Assembly: GCA_000719105.1 (NCBI GenBank) | Contig: JODX01000015.1 | Coordinates: 1 to 64,000 of the forward strand | Length of the DNA: 64,000 bases | Direction of reading: 5' to 3' | Source: Streptomyces sclerotialus | Lineage (GTDB): Bacteria; Actinomycetota; Actinomycetes; Streptomycetales; Streptomycetaceae | Shown here: piece by piece, positions 17,101 through 25,722 of the stretch | Position numbering within the stretch: the stretch's first letter is position 1 | Layout: the number at the start of each line of letters is the position of its first letter | Made by a program: the position numbers and the translations under genes | The notes under the pieces: model-generated | What the model was told of the DNA's origin: nothing | The model's input: only the letters and a program-made list of their open reading frames with translations | Database searches by the model: none

Positions 17101-17856
17101 TCACCGCAGATAGAAGATCCGGTCGCCGTACTCGCGCAGGACGCGGCTGTTCCACTCGTGGCCGCCGTCCACGTTGCCCGAGCGCAGCAGCGGCGGCTCG
17201 ATGCCGCGCTCGGCGAGCGCACCCGCCGCCATGGCCATGACCGCCTGGAGGAGGGCGGTGGTGACGACGGTGGAGGCGGGGGCGAAGGGGGCCGGTACGC
17301 CGCCGGCCGTGAGCTCCGCGTCCCCGACGGCGACCTTGGAGTCGAGCACGATGTCGCAGTGGTCCTTCAGGAACGTGCCGGACACATGCCGCGACCTGGT
17401 CTGCTCCGCGTACGCCACCGAGGTCACGCCGATGACCTTCACCCCCAGCGCGCGGGCGTTCAGGGCCATCTCGACGGGGAGGGGGTTGCGGCCGGAGAGG
17501 GAGACGATGACGAGGAGGTCGCCGGAGCGCATCGGACTGGTGTCCAGGACGGCCGCAGCCAGCCCGTCGACCCGTTCCAGTACGGAGCCGAGCGTCGCGG
17601 GCATCACGTCGACGCCGACCACGCCCGGCACCGCGAGGAGGTTCATCAGGGCGAGGCCGCCCGCACGGTAGACGAGGTCCTGGGCCGCGAGCGAGGAGTG
17701 CCCGGCGCCGAAGGCGAAGAGCCGACCGCCATCCGCCACGGTGTCGGCGATCAGGGTGGCGGCCGCCGCGACGGACTCCGCCTCCTCGTCGCGCACCCGC
17801 CGCAGCAGGCCCGCCGCCGCGTCGAAGAACTGCTCCGCCAGCGTGCTGTCGCCCAT
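17101..17856 (-). CDS. SIS-domain sugar-phosphate-binding protein
   Basis: A 251-residue SIS (sugar isomerase) domain protein. FGAGHSSLAAQDLVYRAGGL and DLLVIVSLSGRNPLPVEMA form the phosphosugar-binding loops, followed by AL..GVKVIGVTS. There is no accompanying HTH or CBS domain. Family members bind or isomerise amino-sugar phosphates; here the role may be in N-acetylglucosamine or muramic-acid phosphate metabolism, but nothing nearby confirms it. It is divergent from dmdR1. Confidence 0.85.
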   Translation of the reverse strand: MGDSTLAEQFFDAAAGLLRRVRDEEAESVAAAATLIADTVADGGRLFAFGAGHSSLAAQDLVYRAGGLALMNLLAVPGVVGVDVMPATLGSVLERVDGLAAAVLDTSPMRSGDLLVIVSLSGRNPLPVEMALNARALGVKVIGVTSVAYAEQTRSRHVSGTFLKDHCDIVLDSKVAVGDAELTAGGVPAPFAPASTVVTTALLQAVMAMAAGALAERGIEPPLLRSGNVDGGHEWNSRVLREYGDRIFYLR

Positions 17857-18199
17857 CCGGACGGTTCCTTCCGGCTCCGGTGTACCCCGTCGTGTCGCGG
17901 ATCACGTTGCGGTCTGGACCACTGTGCTGTCAATACGGTCGGACGGGCCGGACGGGCCGGACGGACCCCGGCCGGAACGCGCGCGCGGGGCCGCCCCGCG
18001 GGCCCGGGTGGGGCACCGGCGCCCCACGCCGCACAGGTGTACGGTCGAACGGGCCGTGGCGACGACCATGATCATGACGGTGCCGTGTGGTGCACACGGC
18101 GCGGCACGGTTGTCAGTGGCATCCGGCAGAATTGAATGCAGGGCCAGCGCACACGCCGGGGAGCCGCAGAGTCCTCGGCAATCTCATCGAGGGGCACGT
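17857..18199. promoter_or_regulatory. SIS / dmdR1 divergent region
   Basis: This 343-base gap holds the two divergent promoters. Visible elements are about 2.5 tandem copies of GGACGGGCC from 17941, a CATGATCATG palindrome at 18067-18076, and a longer inverted repeat GCCGTGT-N5-ACACGGC at 18082-18100. The last lies about 100 bases before dmdR1. None matches the known iron-box consensus, so classical iron autoregulation is not evident. Confidence 0.45.
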
Positions 18200-18892
18200 A
18201 TGTCCGGACTGATCGACACGACGGAGATGTATCTCCGCACCATCCTCGAACTGGAGGAGGAAGGTGTGGTCCCGATGCGCGCCCGGATCGCCGAACGGCT
18301 CGATCAGAGCGGCCCGACGGTCAGCCAGACGGTCGCGCGCATGGAGCGCGACGGCCTGGTCTCGGTCGCCCCGGACCGGCACCTGGAGCTCACGGACGAG
18401 GGCCGCCGGCTCGCCACGCGCGTGATGCGCAAGCACCGCCTCGCCGAGTGCCTGCTCGTCGACGTGATCGGCCTGGAGTGGGAGCAGGTGCACGCGGAGG
18501 CCTGCCGCTGGGAGCACGTGATGAGCGAGGCCGTGGAGCGGCGGGTGCTGGAGCTGCTGCGCCACCCGACCGAGTCCCCGTACGGGAACCCGATCCCGGG
18601 CCTGGAGGAGCTGGGCGAGAAGGGCGGCGCGGACCCGTTCCTGGACGAGGGCATGGTCTCGCTGGCCGATCTCGACCCGGGCGCCGAGGGCAAGACGGTC
18701 GTGGTGCGGCGCATCGGCGAGCCGATCCAGACGGACGCGCAGCTCATGTACGCACTGCGGCGGGCGGGCGTGCAGCCGGGTTCCGTGGTGAGCGTGACCG
18801 AGTCGGCGGGCGGAGTGCTCGTGGGCAGCGGCGGCGAGGCCGCCGAGCTGGAGTCGGACGTCGCCTCCCACGTGTTCGTCGCCAAGCGCTGA
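18200..18892 (+). CDS. dmdR1: Iron-dependent repressor DmdR1 (DtxR/IdeR family)
   Basis: A 230-residue Fe(II)-activated repressor of siderophore and iron-uptake genes. Residues 1-73 form the winged helix (IAERLDQSGPTVSQTVARME). Every metal ligand of DtxR/IdeR is in its canonical place: Met10, Cys102, Glu105 and His106 for the primary site, and His79, Glu83 and His98 for the ancillary site. The C-terminal SH3-like domain (~150-230) follows a flexible linker. ATG 18200 is preceded by GAGGGGCA. In S. coelicolor an antiparallel coding frame (adm) overlapping this gene has been reported; a similar frame is open here. A hairpin at 18974-19005 probably ends the transcript. Confidence 0.95.
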   Translation: MSGLIDTTEMYLRTILELEEEGVVPMRARIAERLDQSGPTVSQTVARMERDGLVSVAPDRHLELTDEGRRLATRVMRKHRLAECLLVDVIGLEWEQVHAEACRWEHVMSEAVERRVLELLRHPTESPYGNPIPGLEELGEKGGADPFLDEGMVSLADLDPGAEGKTVVVRRIGEPIQTDAQLMYALRRAGVQPGSVVSVTESAGGVLVGSGGEAAELESDVASHVFVAKR

Positions 18893-18897
18893 ACCAC
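18304..18897 (-). other. Antisense open frame over dmdR1 (possible adm counterpart)
   Basis: A 197-codon frame beginning at GTG 18897 lies antiparallel to almost all of dmdR1; a longer frame in the same area spans 18113-19009. In high-G+C DNA such shadows are common, so openness alone means little. It is recorded because a translated antiparallel gene, adm, has been reported on this very gene in S. coelicolor. No strong ribosome site is visible upstream. Confidence 0.25.
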
Positions 18898-18973
18898 CGG
18901 GACAGGAGCGGCGGCACACGCGTCCCGGCGGCGGGGGACGGCGGCAGGGCGACAGCCGCTCGGCGGGCGCGGA

Positions 18974-19005
18974 GCCGGCCGCCGGGCACCGGCCGGGCGG
19001 CCGGC
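18974..19005. terminator. Terminator hairpin after dmdR1
   Basis: GCCGGCCGCC and GGCGGCCGGC form a perfect 10-bp stem around a 12-nt loop, 80 bases past the dmdR1 stop. There is no T-run, as is usual in Streptomyces. Confidence 0.6.
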
Positions 19006-19486
19006 CCACCGGTCCTCCCGGAGGGCGTCACTCCGCCGGCGCCGAGGCGATCGCCGACGGCCGGGGCCTGGGAGGTCGTCCCGGGGTCACAACGGCTGCG
19101 ACGGCAGCGGCAGTTGCGGCACGGGGACGAACGGACCGATTTCAAGATCCAGTACGTCGAATCGCAGCGCTCCGGGCTTTCCCATGCGAGGCTTGCGCAT
19201 GAGGCATATGACCGAGACTCTTGGCCGTCCGCGGCAGCGGTGTTCCGGCGGCCGGAGAGGGGGCGGGAGGTTGTGCCGCTTAGACGTGGGAGGGCCCCAG
19301 CGCCGTCCGGCGCCGGGGCCTGTCCTCCCCTGTGCTGACCCGGAGCCCCGAGCTCCCAGGGTCATTCCCCTCGGACCGTTTTCCCCGATCGGTCCGTCCC
19401 CCGCTGAAGATCTCCCCTCGGCGGCGGCGGGCAATCCTTGAGGGGGGTCACTCGAACGAGGGGTGTTGCCGCCAGGAACCCCACTT

Positions 19487-19502
19487 TCGAATACACATTC
19501 GA
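19487..19502. promoter_or_regulatory. LexA (SOS) box-like palindrome
   Basis: TCGAAT-ACAC-ATTCGA is a perfect 6-4-6 palindrome. It matches the actinobacterial SOS box (TCGAAC-N4-GTTCGA) at 10 of 12 defined positions, with a symmetrical C/G to T/A change. It lies about 150 bases upstream of the hydrolase gene. Confidence 0.35.
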
Positions 19503-19654
19503 TAGCGTGTGGGTGCGTGGGTGAGGGCACTCCGCGCGCGCGACGCGCGCAGCAGGACCAGCAAGCAGGTGCAGCAGAACGACAGCGGTGAGGAAGACCG
19601 GACCGGTCGGCTCGAGCGCGAGCGTGCGGTCCGAGCGGAGCCTGGGGGGTGCCA

Positions 19655-20584
19655 ATGGTGCGGCGCATCGACGTGACCGGAGCGGGCGGGCTGCGGCTCG
19701 CTGCCTGGGAGTTCGCCGACCCTCCCAAGGCGGATCCGCCGGGAGGGGATCTGCGGGAGACGGACGGCCACGGGTCCGCGCGGACACCGGGCGTGCTGTT
19801 ACTGCACGGCCTGATGGGCCGTGCCTCGCACTGGGCGTCCACCGCCCGCTGGCTCTCCGAGCGGCACCGCGCCGTCGCGCTGGACCAGCGCGGCCACGGA
19901 CAGAGCGACAAGCCGGTGGGCGGCGAGTACACGCGCGAGGCGTACGTCGACGACGCCGCTGCCGCCCTCGAACAGCTCGGCCTCGGCCCGGCCGTCGTCA
20001 TCGGCCACGCCATGGGCGCGCTGACCGCCTGGCAGCTCGCCGCGAAACGGCCGGAGCTGGTGCGCGGGCTGATCATCTGCGACATGCGGGCCTCCGCGCT
20101 CGGCGCGGCCTCCCAGCGTGAGTGGGAGAACTGGTACAAGGCCTGGCCCCTGCCGTTCGCCACGCTCGCCGACGTCCGCAAGTGGTTCGGCGAGGACGAC
20201 CCCTGGGTGGAGCGCCGCAACCCGGCCCGCGGTGAGTTCTACGCCGAGGTCATGCACGAGTGCCCGGACGGCTGGCGCCCCGTCTTCTCCCCCGAGCTGA
20301 TGCTCAGGTCCCGCGAGGCATGGGTGTACGACGCCCACTGGGAGGAGCTCGCCCAGGTCCGGTGCCCGACGCTGGTCGTACGGGGCCTCGACGGGGAGCT
20401 GGGCCGCGCGGAGTCCCAGGAGATGGTCCGCGTCCTGCCCCGCGGCGCGTACGCGGAGGTCGCCGACGCCGGCCACCTCGTCCACTACGACCAGCCGGAG
20501 GCCTGGCGGACGGCCATCGAACCGTTCCTGGACGGCCTCCGCGACCCGTGGGGCCTGGACGACTCACCGGAACCGCAGGAGTAG
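19655..20584 (+). CDS. Alpha/beta-hydrolase-fold protein lacking the nucleophile serine
   Basis: A 309-residue alpha/beta-hydrolase. The oxyanion segment LLLHGLMG, the D.RGHG.SDKP loop and the C-terminal acid and His regions (VVRGLDGE; GHLVHYD) are present. The nucleophile elbow, normally G-x-S-x-G, reads GHAMG: the catalytic serine codon is GCC (Ala) near base 20008. Hydrolysis by the classical mechanism should be impossible, so it may be a binding or regulatory pseudoenzyme. ATG 19655 is used; GTG 19649 is an in-frame alternative. It ends 17 bases from the convergent ABC genes. Confidence 0.85.
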   Translation: MVRRIDVTGAGGLRLAAWEFADPPKADPPGGDLRETDGHGSARTPGVLLLHGLMGRASHWASTARWLSERHRAVALDQRGHGQSDKPVGGEYTREAYVDDAAAALEQLGLGPAVVIGHAMGALTAWQLAAKRPELVRGLIICDMRASALGAASQREWENWYKAWPLPFATLADVRKWFGEDDPWVERRNPARGEFYAEVMHECPDGWRPVFSPELMLRSREAWVYDAHWEELAQVRCPTLVVRGLDGELGRAESQEMVRVLPRGAYAEVADAGHLVHYDQPEAWRTAIEPFLDGLRDPWGLDDSPEPQE

Positions 20585-20601
20585 CGGCAGCGGAGGACCG
20601 C

Positions 20602-22227
20602 TCACCCCTTGCTGACCGCCGCCAGGATCTCCGGCAGCCGCCGGGCCGTCCGCGGCGCGGCCAGCCGCAGACCGAGCACCCCGATGCCCGCCCCGTACGC
20701 GGTGCCCAGCGGCAGCAGCAGCCAGGTCCGGTCGCCGCCGCCCGGGGTGACGTGCAGCCAGATACCCAGGGCGATGACCGGCAGGCACAGCAGGGCCGCC
20801 GCCACCATCCCGCCGAAGATCGAGATCCAGGCGAGCCCCGCCTGCCCCGGGGCGGCGTTCTTGTACCCCTCCTGCGGAATGGAGTACGGGAAGCGGGCCG
20901 AGCACCAGGCGCCGGTGGCCAGCATCGCGCCGAGCAGCGCGAAGGACAGGCCCAGCGCCTCGGGCAGCGCGGGCCAGTCGCCGAGCATCGCCGTGGTCAG
21001 GACGGTCACGAGCGTGGCGTACGGCAGGGTGATCATCAGCAGGGCCAGCGCCCGCCCGCGCAGCTCCACATACGCGTCCCGGGACGAGGAAATGGTCAGC
21101 GCGACCATCCAGAACGCGGACGTGTCCTGCCCGAACTGGTTGTACATCTGGATCCCGAGCATCCCGGCGGCGAAGCACGCGAAATAGACCGAGCCGGTGC
21201 CCTGCAGGGCGTTGAAGACCGGCACGATCAGGCCGATCGCCAGCGAGGTCACCCACGCCGCCTTGGTCTTCGGGTCGCGCCACACGTACCGCAGGCTGCG
21301 CTCCATGATCGTGCCGGTACGCCCGCCGGGCAGCAGCCGGCCGAGTCCCGCCGAGCGCGGCCTGTCCCGCGCGCCCTGCTCCGCGCCCGGCAGCGTCGAG
21401 CCGTCCGGCGAGGTCATCAGCCGGGTCAGGCTCCGCGACCACAAGGCCAGCAGCACCGCCAGGGCCAGCGCGGTCAGGGCCAGCCGGGCCGCACCGCCGC
21501 CGTACGCCCCCTCACCCACCGCGTCCACCGCGCCGACCGCGGACGCGGGCGGCACCCAGCCCAGTACCTCCGCCGCCGGGTCGAGCCGGCCGAGCCCGGC
21601 CGAACCGAGCTGCTGAGCGCCGAAGTTGACGACCTGGGCCCCGATCGCGATCACCAGCCCGCTCAGCACGGCGAGGTCACGGCCCTTGCGGCTGGTCAGC
21701 AGACGGATGTTGGCCGCGGCCACGGCCCGCGCGAGGGTCACGCACAGCAGCAGCCCCAGGGGGACCGCGACGACCGCGACGGCGTACGCGGCCGGCCCGC
21801 GCGCCACCGCGGTCACCGAGCCGGTCAGCACGCACAGCGTGAACAGCGGCCCCGCACCCACCAGTGAGGCCGCCAGCAGCGCGCGCACGAGGGGACGCGG
21901 ATGCAGCGGGAGCATGGCCAGCCGCGTCGGATCCAGCGTCTCGTCGCCGCTCGGGAAGAACAGCGGCATCACGGCCCAGCCCAGCGCCAGCACGGCCACC
22001 AGCAGCACGGTGACGGAGGTGGCGTGCGCGGTGCCCCGCAGGGCGATCAGGCCGATCAGCAGGAGCGCGGCGAAGAGGAGGGCGAAGGCGACCGACACGG
22101 CGTACGCGGCGCGCCGCCCGGCCGACTGCCGCAGCCCGTTGCGCAGCAGGGACAGCTTGAGGCGTACGACGACGGGCGTCACCGGGGTCCTGCCCGGCAC
22201 CCCGCGCGCGGGAGGGGCAGCGCTCAT
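20602..22227 (-). CDS. ABC-2-type transporter membrane subunit
   Basis: A 541-residue polytopic membrane protein with roughly a dozen hydrophobic segments, starting near residue 35. ATG 22227 overlaps the ATPase stop (ATGA), so the two subunits are translationally coupled. Hydrophilic stretches around residues 85-100 and 270-320 separate helical bundles, as in large ABC-2 permeases of Gram-positive exporters. Nothing nearby names a substrate; the pair may export a peptide, lipid or drug. Confidence 0.82.
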   Translation of the reverse strand: MSAAPPARGVPGRTPVTPVVVRLKLSLLRNGLRQSAGRRAAYAVSVAFALLFAALLLIGLIALRGTAHATSVTVLLVAVLALGWAVMPLFFPSGDETLDPTRLAMLPLHPRPLVRALLAASLVGAGPLFTLCVLTGSVTAVARGPAAYAVAVVAVPLGLLLCVTLARAVAAANIRLLTSRKGRDLAVLSGLVIAIGAQVVNFGAQQLGSAGLGRLDPAAEVLGWVPPASAVGAVDAVGEGAYGGGAARLALTALALAVLLALWSRSLTRLMTSPDGSTLPGAEQGARDRPRSAGLGRLLPGGRTGTIMERSLRYVWRDPKTKAAWVTSLAIGLIVPVFNALQGTGSVYFACFAAGMLGIQMYNQFGQDTSAFWMVALTISSSRDAYVELRGRALALLMITLPYATLVTVLTTAMLGDWPALPEALGLSFALLGAMLATGAWCSARFPYSIPQEGYKNAAPGQAGLAWISIFGGMVAAALLCLPVIALGIWLHVTPGGGDRTWLLLPLGTAYGAGIGVLGLRLAAPRTARRLPEILAAVSKG

Positions 22228-23012
22228 CCCGCCCCGCCGCCCAGCCAGTCCAGATCCGTACCGGCGTCCCGGCTGCCCGCGCCGACCAGTTCCAGGAAGG
22301 CCCGCTGGAGCGAGGGCGCGTCCCCCCGTACCTCCGCGAGCGGGCCGTGTGCGCGGATACGCCCCGCGGCCATGACGGCCACCCAGTCGCACAGCGACTC
22401 GACCAGCTCCATGACGTGGGAGGAGAAGACGACCGTGGCGCCCGACGCGGTGTACCGCTCCAGGACGCCGCGGATGGTCTGGGCGGAGACGGGGTCGACG
22501 CCCTCGAACGGCTCGTCCAGGAAGAGGATCCCGGGATTGTGGAGGAGAGCCGCGGCGAGACCGATCTTCTTGCGCATGCCGGTCGAGTAGTCGACGACGA
22601 GTTTGTGCCGGGCGCCGGCGAGGTCGAGGACGTCGAGGAGCTGGGTGGCGCGCTTGTCGACCTCGGCCCCGGGCAGGCCGCGCAGTCTGCCCGTGTACGT
22701 GAGGAGTTCGTGCCCGGAGAGCCGCTCGAAGAGCCTGAGCCCCTCGGGGAGGACCCCGATGCGGGCCTTGACCTCGACCGGGTCCCGCCACACGTCGTGC
22801 CCGACGACCTCGACCGTGCCCGCATCGGGGCGGAGCAGGCCGGTGACCATCGACAGGGTGGTCGTCTTGCCCGCCCCGTTCGGCCCGACCAGGCCGATGA
22901 AACGGCCCGCGGGCAGCTCGAGATCGATGCCCGCGACGGCGACCTGCTCCCCGAACCGCTTCGTGAGGCCCCGCACGCGTACGGCGGCCGCGCCCGCTGA
23001 ACCCTCAGTCAT
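22224..23012 (-). CDS. ABC transporter ATP-binding protein
   Basis: A 262-residue nucleotide-binding subunit. Walker A is GPNGAGKTT (~43), the signature is YSTGMRKKIGLAAAL (~140-150), Walker B is ILFLDEPFEGVD (~165), and the H-loop is VVFSSHVMELVE (~200). LRRP and DrrA-like exporter ATPases share this plan. It forms an exporter with the overlapping downstream permease. The promoter should lie in the 110-base gap before the convergent end of the primase-like gene. Confidence 0.92.
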   Translation of the reverse strand: MTEGSAGAAAVRVRGLTKRFGEQVAVAGIDLELPAGRFIGLVGPNGAGKTTTLSMVTGLLRPDAGTVEVVGHDVWRDPVEVKARIGVLPEGLRLFERLSGHELLTYTGRLRGLPGAEVDKRATQLLDVLDLAGARHKLVVDYSTGMRKKIGLAAALLHNPGILFLDEPFEGVDPVSAQTIRGVLERYTASGATVVFSSHVMELVESLCDWVAVMAAGRIRAHGPLAEVRGDAPSLQRAFLELVGAGSRDAGTDLDWLGGGAG

Positions 23013-23122
23013 GCGATGACGATACGAGGGGCCGGTGACATCCGGGTGGCGGTGCGGCTACCGACCCCCGCGAAACGCGCCGTCGCTCACGCCGCCCGCA
23101 ACCGCGGTCGCCGACCGGGCTG

Positions 23123-23791
23123 TTACCGTCGTCCGTCCCGTCCGCACGCGTACGCCAGCGGAGAGATCAGCTCCTCCGCGTCCGGCAGCCAGCGGTTGGC
23201 CGCGGTGGGGCGGCGCGCCCACTGCACGGCACCCCGGGACCCGTACCGGGTCGGCGGCGCCGCCACGTACTGGCCCTCGCCGAGTGTGGTCAGGTCCAGG
23301 GTCAGCGGGGACCAGCCGAGCTTCCGTACGAGGTCGGGGACCTTCGCCGCGGCGCCGGGGAGCACGAAGAACTGCATGCGCCGGTCGGGGGTCCAGGTCA
23401 CCGGCCCGAGGGTGAGGTCCATGCGCTCCATACGGGCCAGCGCGAGCAGCCCGGCGCTCTCGGGCACGTCGATCGCGTCGAACGTGTGCCCCGTCGGCAG
23501 CAGGATCGAGGCGGTGGGCCGCTCGGACCACATCCGGCGGGCGACGGTCGCGCTGCCCGTCGCCTCGGCCCCCCAGTCGTCGCGCGCCGGGTGCGCGCCG
23601 GGGACGGCGCAGGCCGGCTGACCGCAGGAGCAGTGCTGTACCCCGTCGACGGCTTCCAGCCAGGTTCCGGGGAACACGTCCCAGTGGCGCTCTTCGGCGT
23701 AACGCACGGCGGCTTCCACAAGCGATTCGCCGCGCTGCTTCGGGATTTGGGCAGCATCAGGGCCCGCGATGGTCTCTTCCACGATGAACAC
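23123..23791 (-). CDS. Bifunctional primase/polymerase-like (N-terminal AEP fragment) protein
   Basis: A 222-residue protein resembling the short actinobacterial primase/polymerase N-terminal family. It has AV.YAEERHWDVFPGTWLE near the start, a Cys-rich CSCGQPAC.VPGAHP segment, and a P....LPTG..FDAIDVP strand. Streptomyces have several paralogues that lack helicase partners and whose role is unclear. Catalytic acidic residues of a true archaeo-eukaryotic primase are not obvious apart from FDAIDVP. GTG 23791 is the start used; GTG 23782 is also in frame. Confidence 0.65.
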   Translation of the reverse strand: MFIVEETIAGPDAAQIPKQRGESLVEAAVRYAEERHWDVFPGTWLEAVDGVQHCSCGQPACAVPGAHPARDDWGAEATGSATVARRMWSERPTASILLPTGHTFDAIDVPESAGLLALARMERMDLTLGPVTWTPDRRMQFFVLPGAAAKVPDLVRKLGWSPLTLDLTTLGEGQYVAAPPTRYGSRGAVQWARRPTAANRWLPDAEELISPLAYACGRDGRR

Positions 23792-24134
23792 AACTCTAGC
23801 CGTCAGCAGGGGTTACGGATGTCCCATGCGCGGGGGAGGAGCACCCTTCGGGTGACCGGGGCGCATGGGTGCACACATGGGGGCGCGCGGGAGGAAGAGT
23901 GGCAGACGCCGGGTAACCACGTGTGGGGGACGGTAGCCACCTTTACCCCGGCAATCCTCGTATGTCCCGCATTCTCGGTATGTCCGCGGGGCATTGATCT
24001 TCAGGGCCGGATCCCTTCGGTGCGTACGGCGGTGAGGAACGCGGGTGCCCGCCGGGTGCCGCCAACGGGGAACGGCCGGTGAAGCACGTCAACTCGGTGC
24101 ACGGGCAGGCACCGCAGCCTCAGGGGGTTACGCC
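23792..24134. promoter_or_regulatory. Divergent region upstream of TPR regulator
   Basis: A 343-base gap between divergent genes. A near-duplicate CTCGTATGTCC / CTCGGTATGTCC (about 23957-23990) stands out in its middle. No RNA gene or convincing small frame is seen. Confidence 0.35.
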
Positions 24135-25520
24135 ATGGCCGCAAGGCCTCTCGTCGCCAGGCAGCCGAACGAACGGCTCCAGGCGCTCATCCAGGAAGCG
24201 GGCTGCTCCAACGCGGGGCTCGCCCGCAGAGTGAACATGTGCGGCGCGGAACACGGTCTGGATCTGCGCTACGACAAGACGTCCGTGGCGCGCTGGCTGC
24301 GCGGACAGCAGCCGCGCGGGCGCGCGCCCGGCATCATCGCCGAGGCGCTCGGCCGCAAGCTGGGCCGCACCGTCACGATCGACGAGATCGGGATGGCCAA
24401 CGGCAAGCACCTCGCCTCGGGCGTCGGCCTGCAGTTCTCGCCGACCGTACTGGGGGCGATCGAGCAGGTCTGTGAGCTGTGGCGCAGCGACGTGGGCCGG
24501 CGGGACTTCCTCTCCGGTTCGTCGGTCGCCGCCTCCGCGCTGGTCGAGCCGAGCCGGGACTGGCTGATCTCCCAGCCGGACTCCCAGGTGGCGCGCTCGG
24601 CCGGGCCGCGGGTGGGGCACGCCGACGTGGCCGCCGTGAAGTCGATGACCCAGGCCCTGGTGGACCTCGACCACCAGTACGGGAGCGGGCATGTGCGCCC
24701 GGTGGTCGTGCACTACCTGAACAGCGTGGTGTCCGGGCTGCTGGCCGGCTCGTACCGGGAGGCCGTCGGGCGGGAACTCTTCGCGGCGGTCGCACGGTTG
24801 ACCGAGCTCGCCGGGTACATGGCCGTCGACACCGGGCAGCCGGGCCTCGCCCAGCGCTACTACATCCAGGCGCTGCGGCTCGCGCAGGCGGCGGGCGACC
24901 GCGGGTACGGCGGATACGTACTGGCCGCGTCCATGAGCCACTTGGCGGCGCAGCTCGGGAACCCCCGGGAGATCGCGCAGCTCGCGCGCGCGGCGCAGGA
25001 AGGGGCACGGGGAGGTGTCACTCCGCGCGCGGAGGCCATGTTCCACGCCGCCGAGGCGCGCGGGCACGCGCTGATGGGGGACGCCAAGGCGACCCAGCAG
25101 GCGGCCGGGCGCGCGGTCGCGGCCATGGAAGGGGCCGACGCGGAGTCCGGTGACGACCCGGCCTGGATCGCCCACTTCGACGAGGCGTACCTCGCCGACG
25201 AGCTGGCGCACTGCCACCGCGACCTGGGACAGCCCACGGCGGCCGCGCGGCGCGCCGAGGAGGCCCTGGCCAAGCACCCCGAGTCGCGGGCCCGGCGCCG
25301 CGCGATCGGGCTCGTCCTGCTGGCCACCGCGCAGGTGCAGCAGCGCGACGTGGAGCGGGCCTGCCACACCGGTCTGCAGGCGGTGGAACTGCTCGGCACC
25401 CTGCGCTCGGGCCGCGGCGCCGAATACCTGGACGACTTTCAGCAACGGCTGGAGCCGTTCCGGGACGAGCCGGTGGTGCGGGAGTTCGGCGCGCGGCTGG
25501 ATCTGCGGGTCGCCGCCTGA
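24135..25520 (+). CDS. NsdA-like TPR regulatory protein
   Basis: A 461-residue cytoplasmic regulator. The N-terminus (~10-75) is HTH-like (ALIQEAGCSNAGLARRVN, then TSVARWLRGQQPRG). A VGRRDFLSG segment follows at ~120, and then helical TPR-type repeats to the end (for example GLAQRYYIQALRLAQAAGD). This arrangement is found in Streptomyces NsdA and related proteins that hold back sporulation and antibiotic production. The RR motif is internal and should not be read as a Tat signal. ATG 24135 is preceded by CAGGGGG. Whether it is the nsdA orthologue cannot be decided from one window. Confidence 0.7.
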   Translation: MAARPLVARQPNERLQALIQEAGCSNAGLARRVNMCGAEHGLDLRYDKTSVARWLRGQQPRGRAPGIIAEALGRKLGRTVTIDEIGMANGKHLASGVGLQFSPTVLGAIEQVCELWRSDVGRRDFLSGSSVAASALVEPSRDWLISQPDSQVARSAGPRVGHADVAAVKSMTQALVDLDHQYGSGHVRPVVVHYLNSVVSGLLAGSYREAVGRELFAAVARLTELAGYMAVDTGQPGLAQRYYIQALRLAQAAGDRGYGGYVLAASMSHLAAQLGNPREIAQLARAAQEGARGGVTPRAEAMFHAAEARGHALMGDAKATQQAAGRAVAAMEGADAESGDDPAWIAHFDEAYLADELAHCHRDLGQPTAAARRAEEALAKHPESRARRRAIGLVLLATAQVQQRDVERACHTGLQAVELLGTLRSGRGAEYLDDFQQRLEPFRDEPVVREFGARLDLRVAA

Positions 25521-25722
25521 ACAGCCGGTGAACGTCCGGGTGTTGTCCCGGCAGGGGACTGCGGGAAGGTTTTCGCCTCGCGCGCCGTGCTCCCACCGGG
25601 ATTCCGGCGTCGCCGGGGACGCCGGTCACCACGTGGTGCTTCTGTGCTGCGTGGCACCGAGTTGTGGGGACCCGGTAGCGTGAGCCGACCATTCCGACGG
25701 TCCCCCATCAGGAGGAGTCCCG

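Larger units (their letters stand above)
18893..19654. other. 762-base gap between dmdR1 and hydrolase gene
   Basis: The dmdR1 terminator hairpin lies at 18974-19005. A short minus-strand frame around 19087-19200 starting MRKPRMGKPGALRFD is open, but has mixed codon use and no ribosome site. A LexA-box-like palindrome lies at 19487-19502. The last 150 bases are expected to hold the hydrolase promoter. No convincing gene is seen. Confidence 0.5.

Noticed and set aside
24480..24530. Twin-arginine signal in the TPR regulator (GRRDFLSG)
   Set aside because: It is internal (about residue 120) in a cytoplasmic HTH/TPR protein; exported proteins carry it at the N-terminus.
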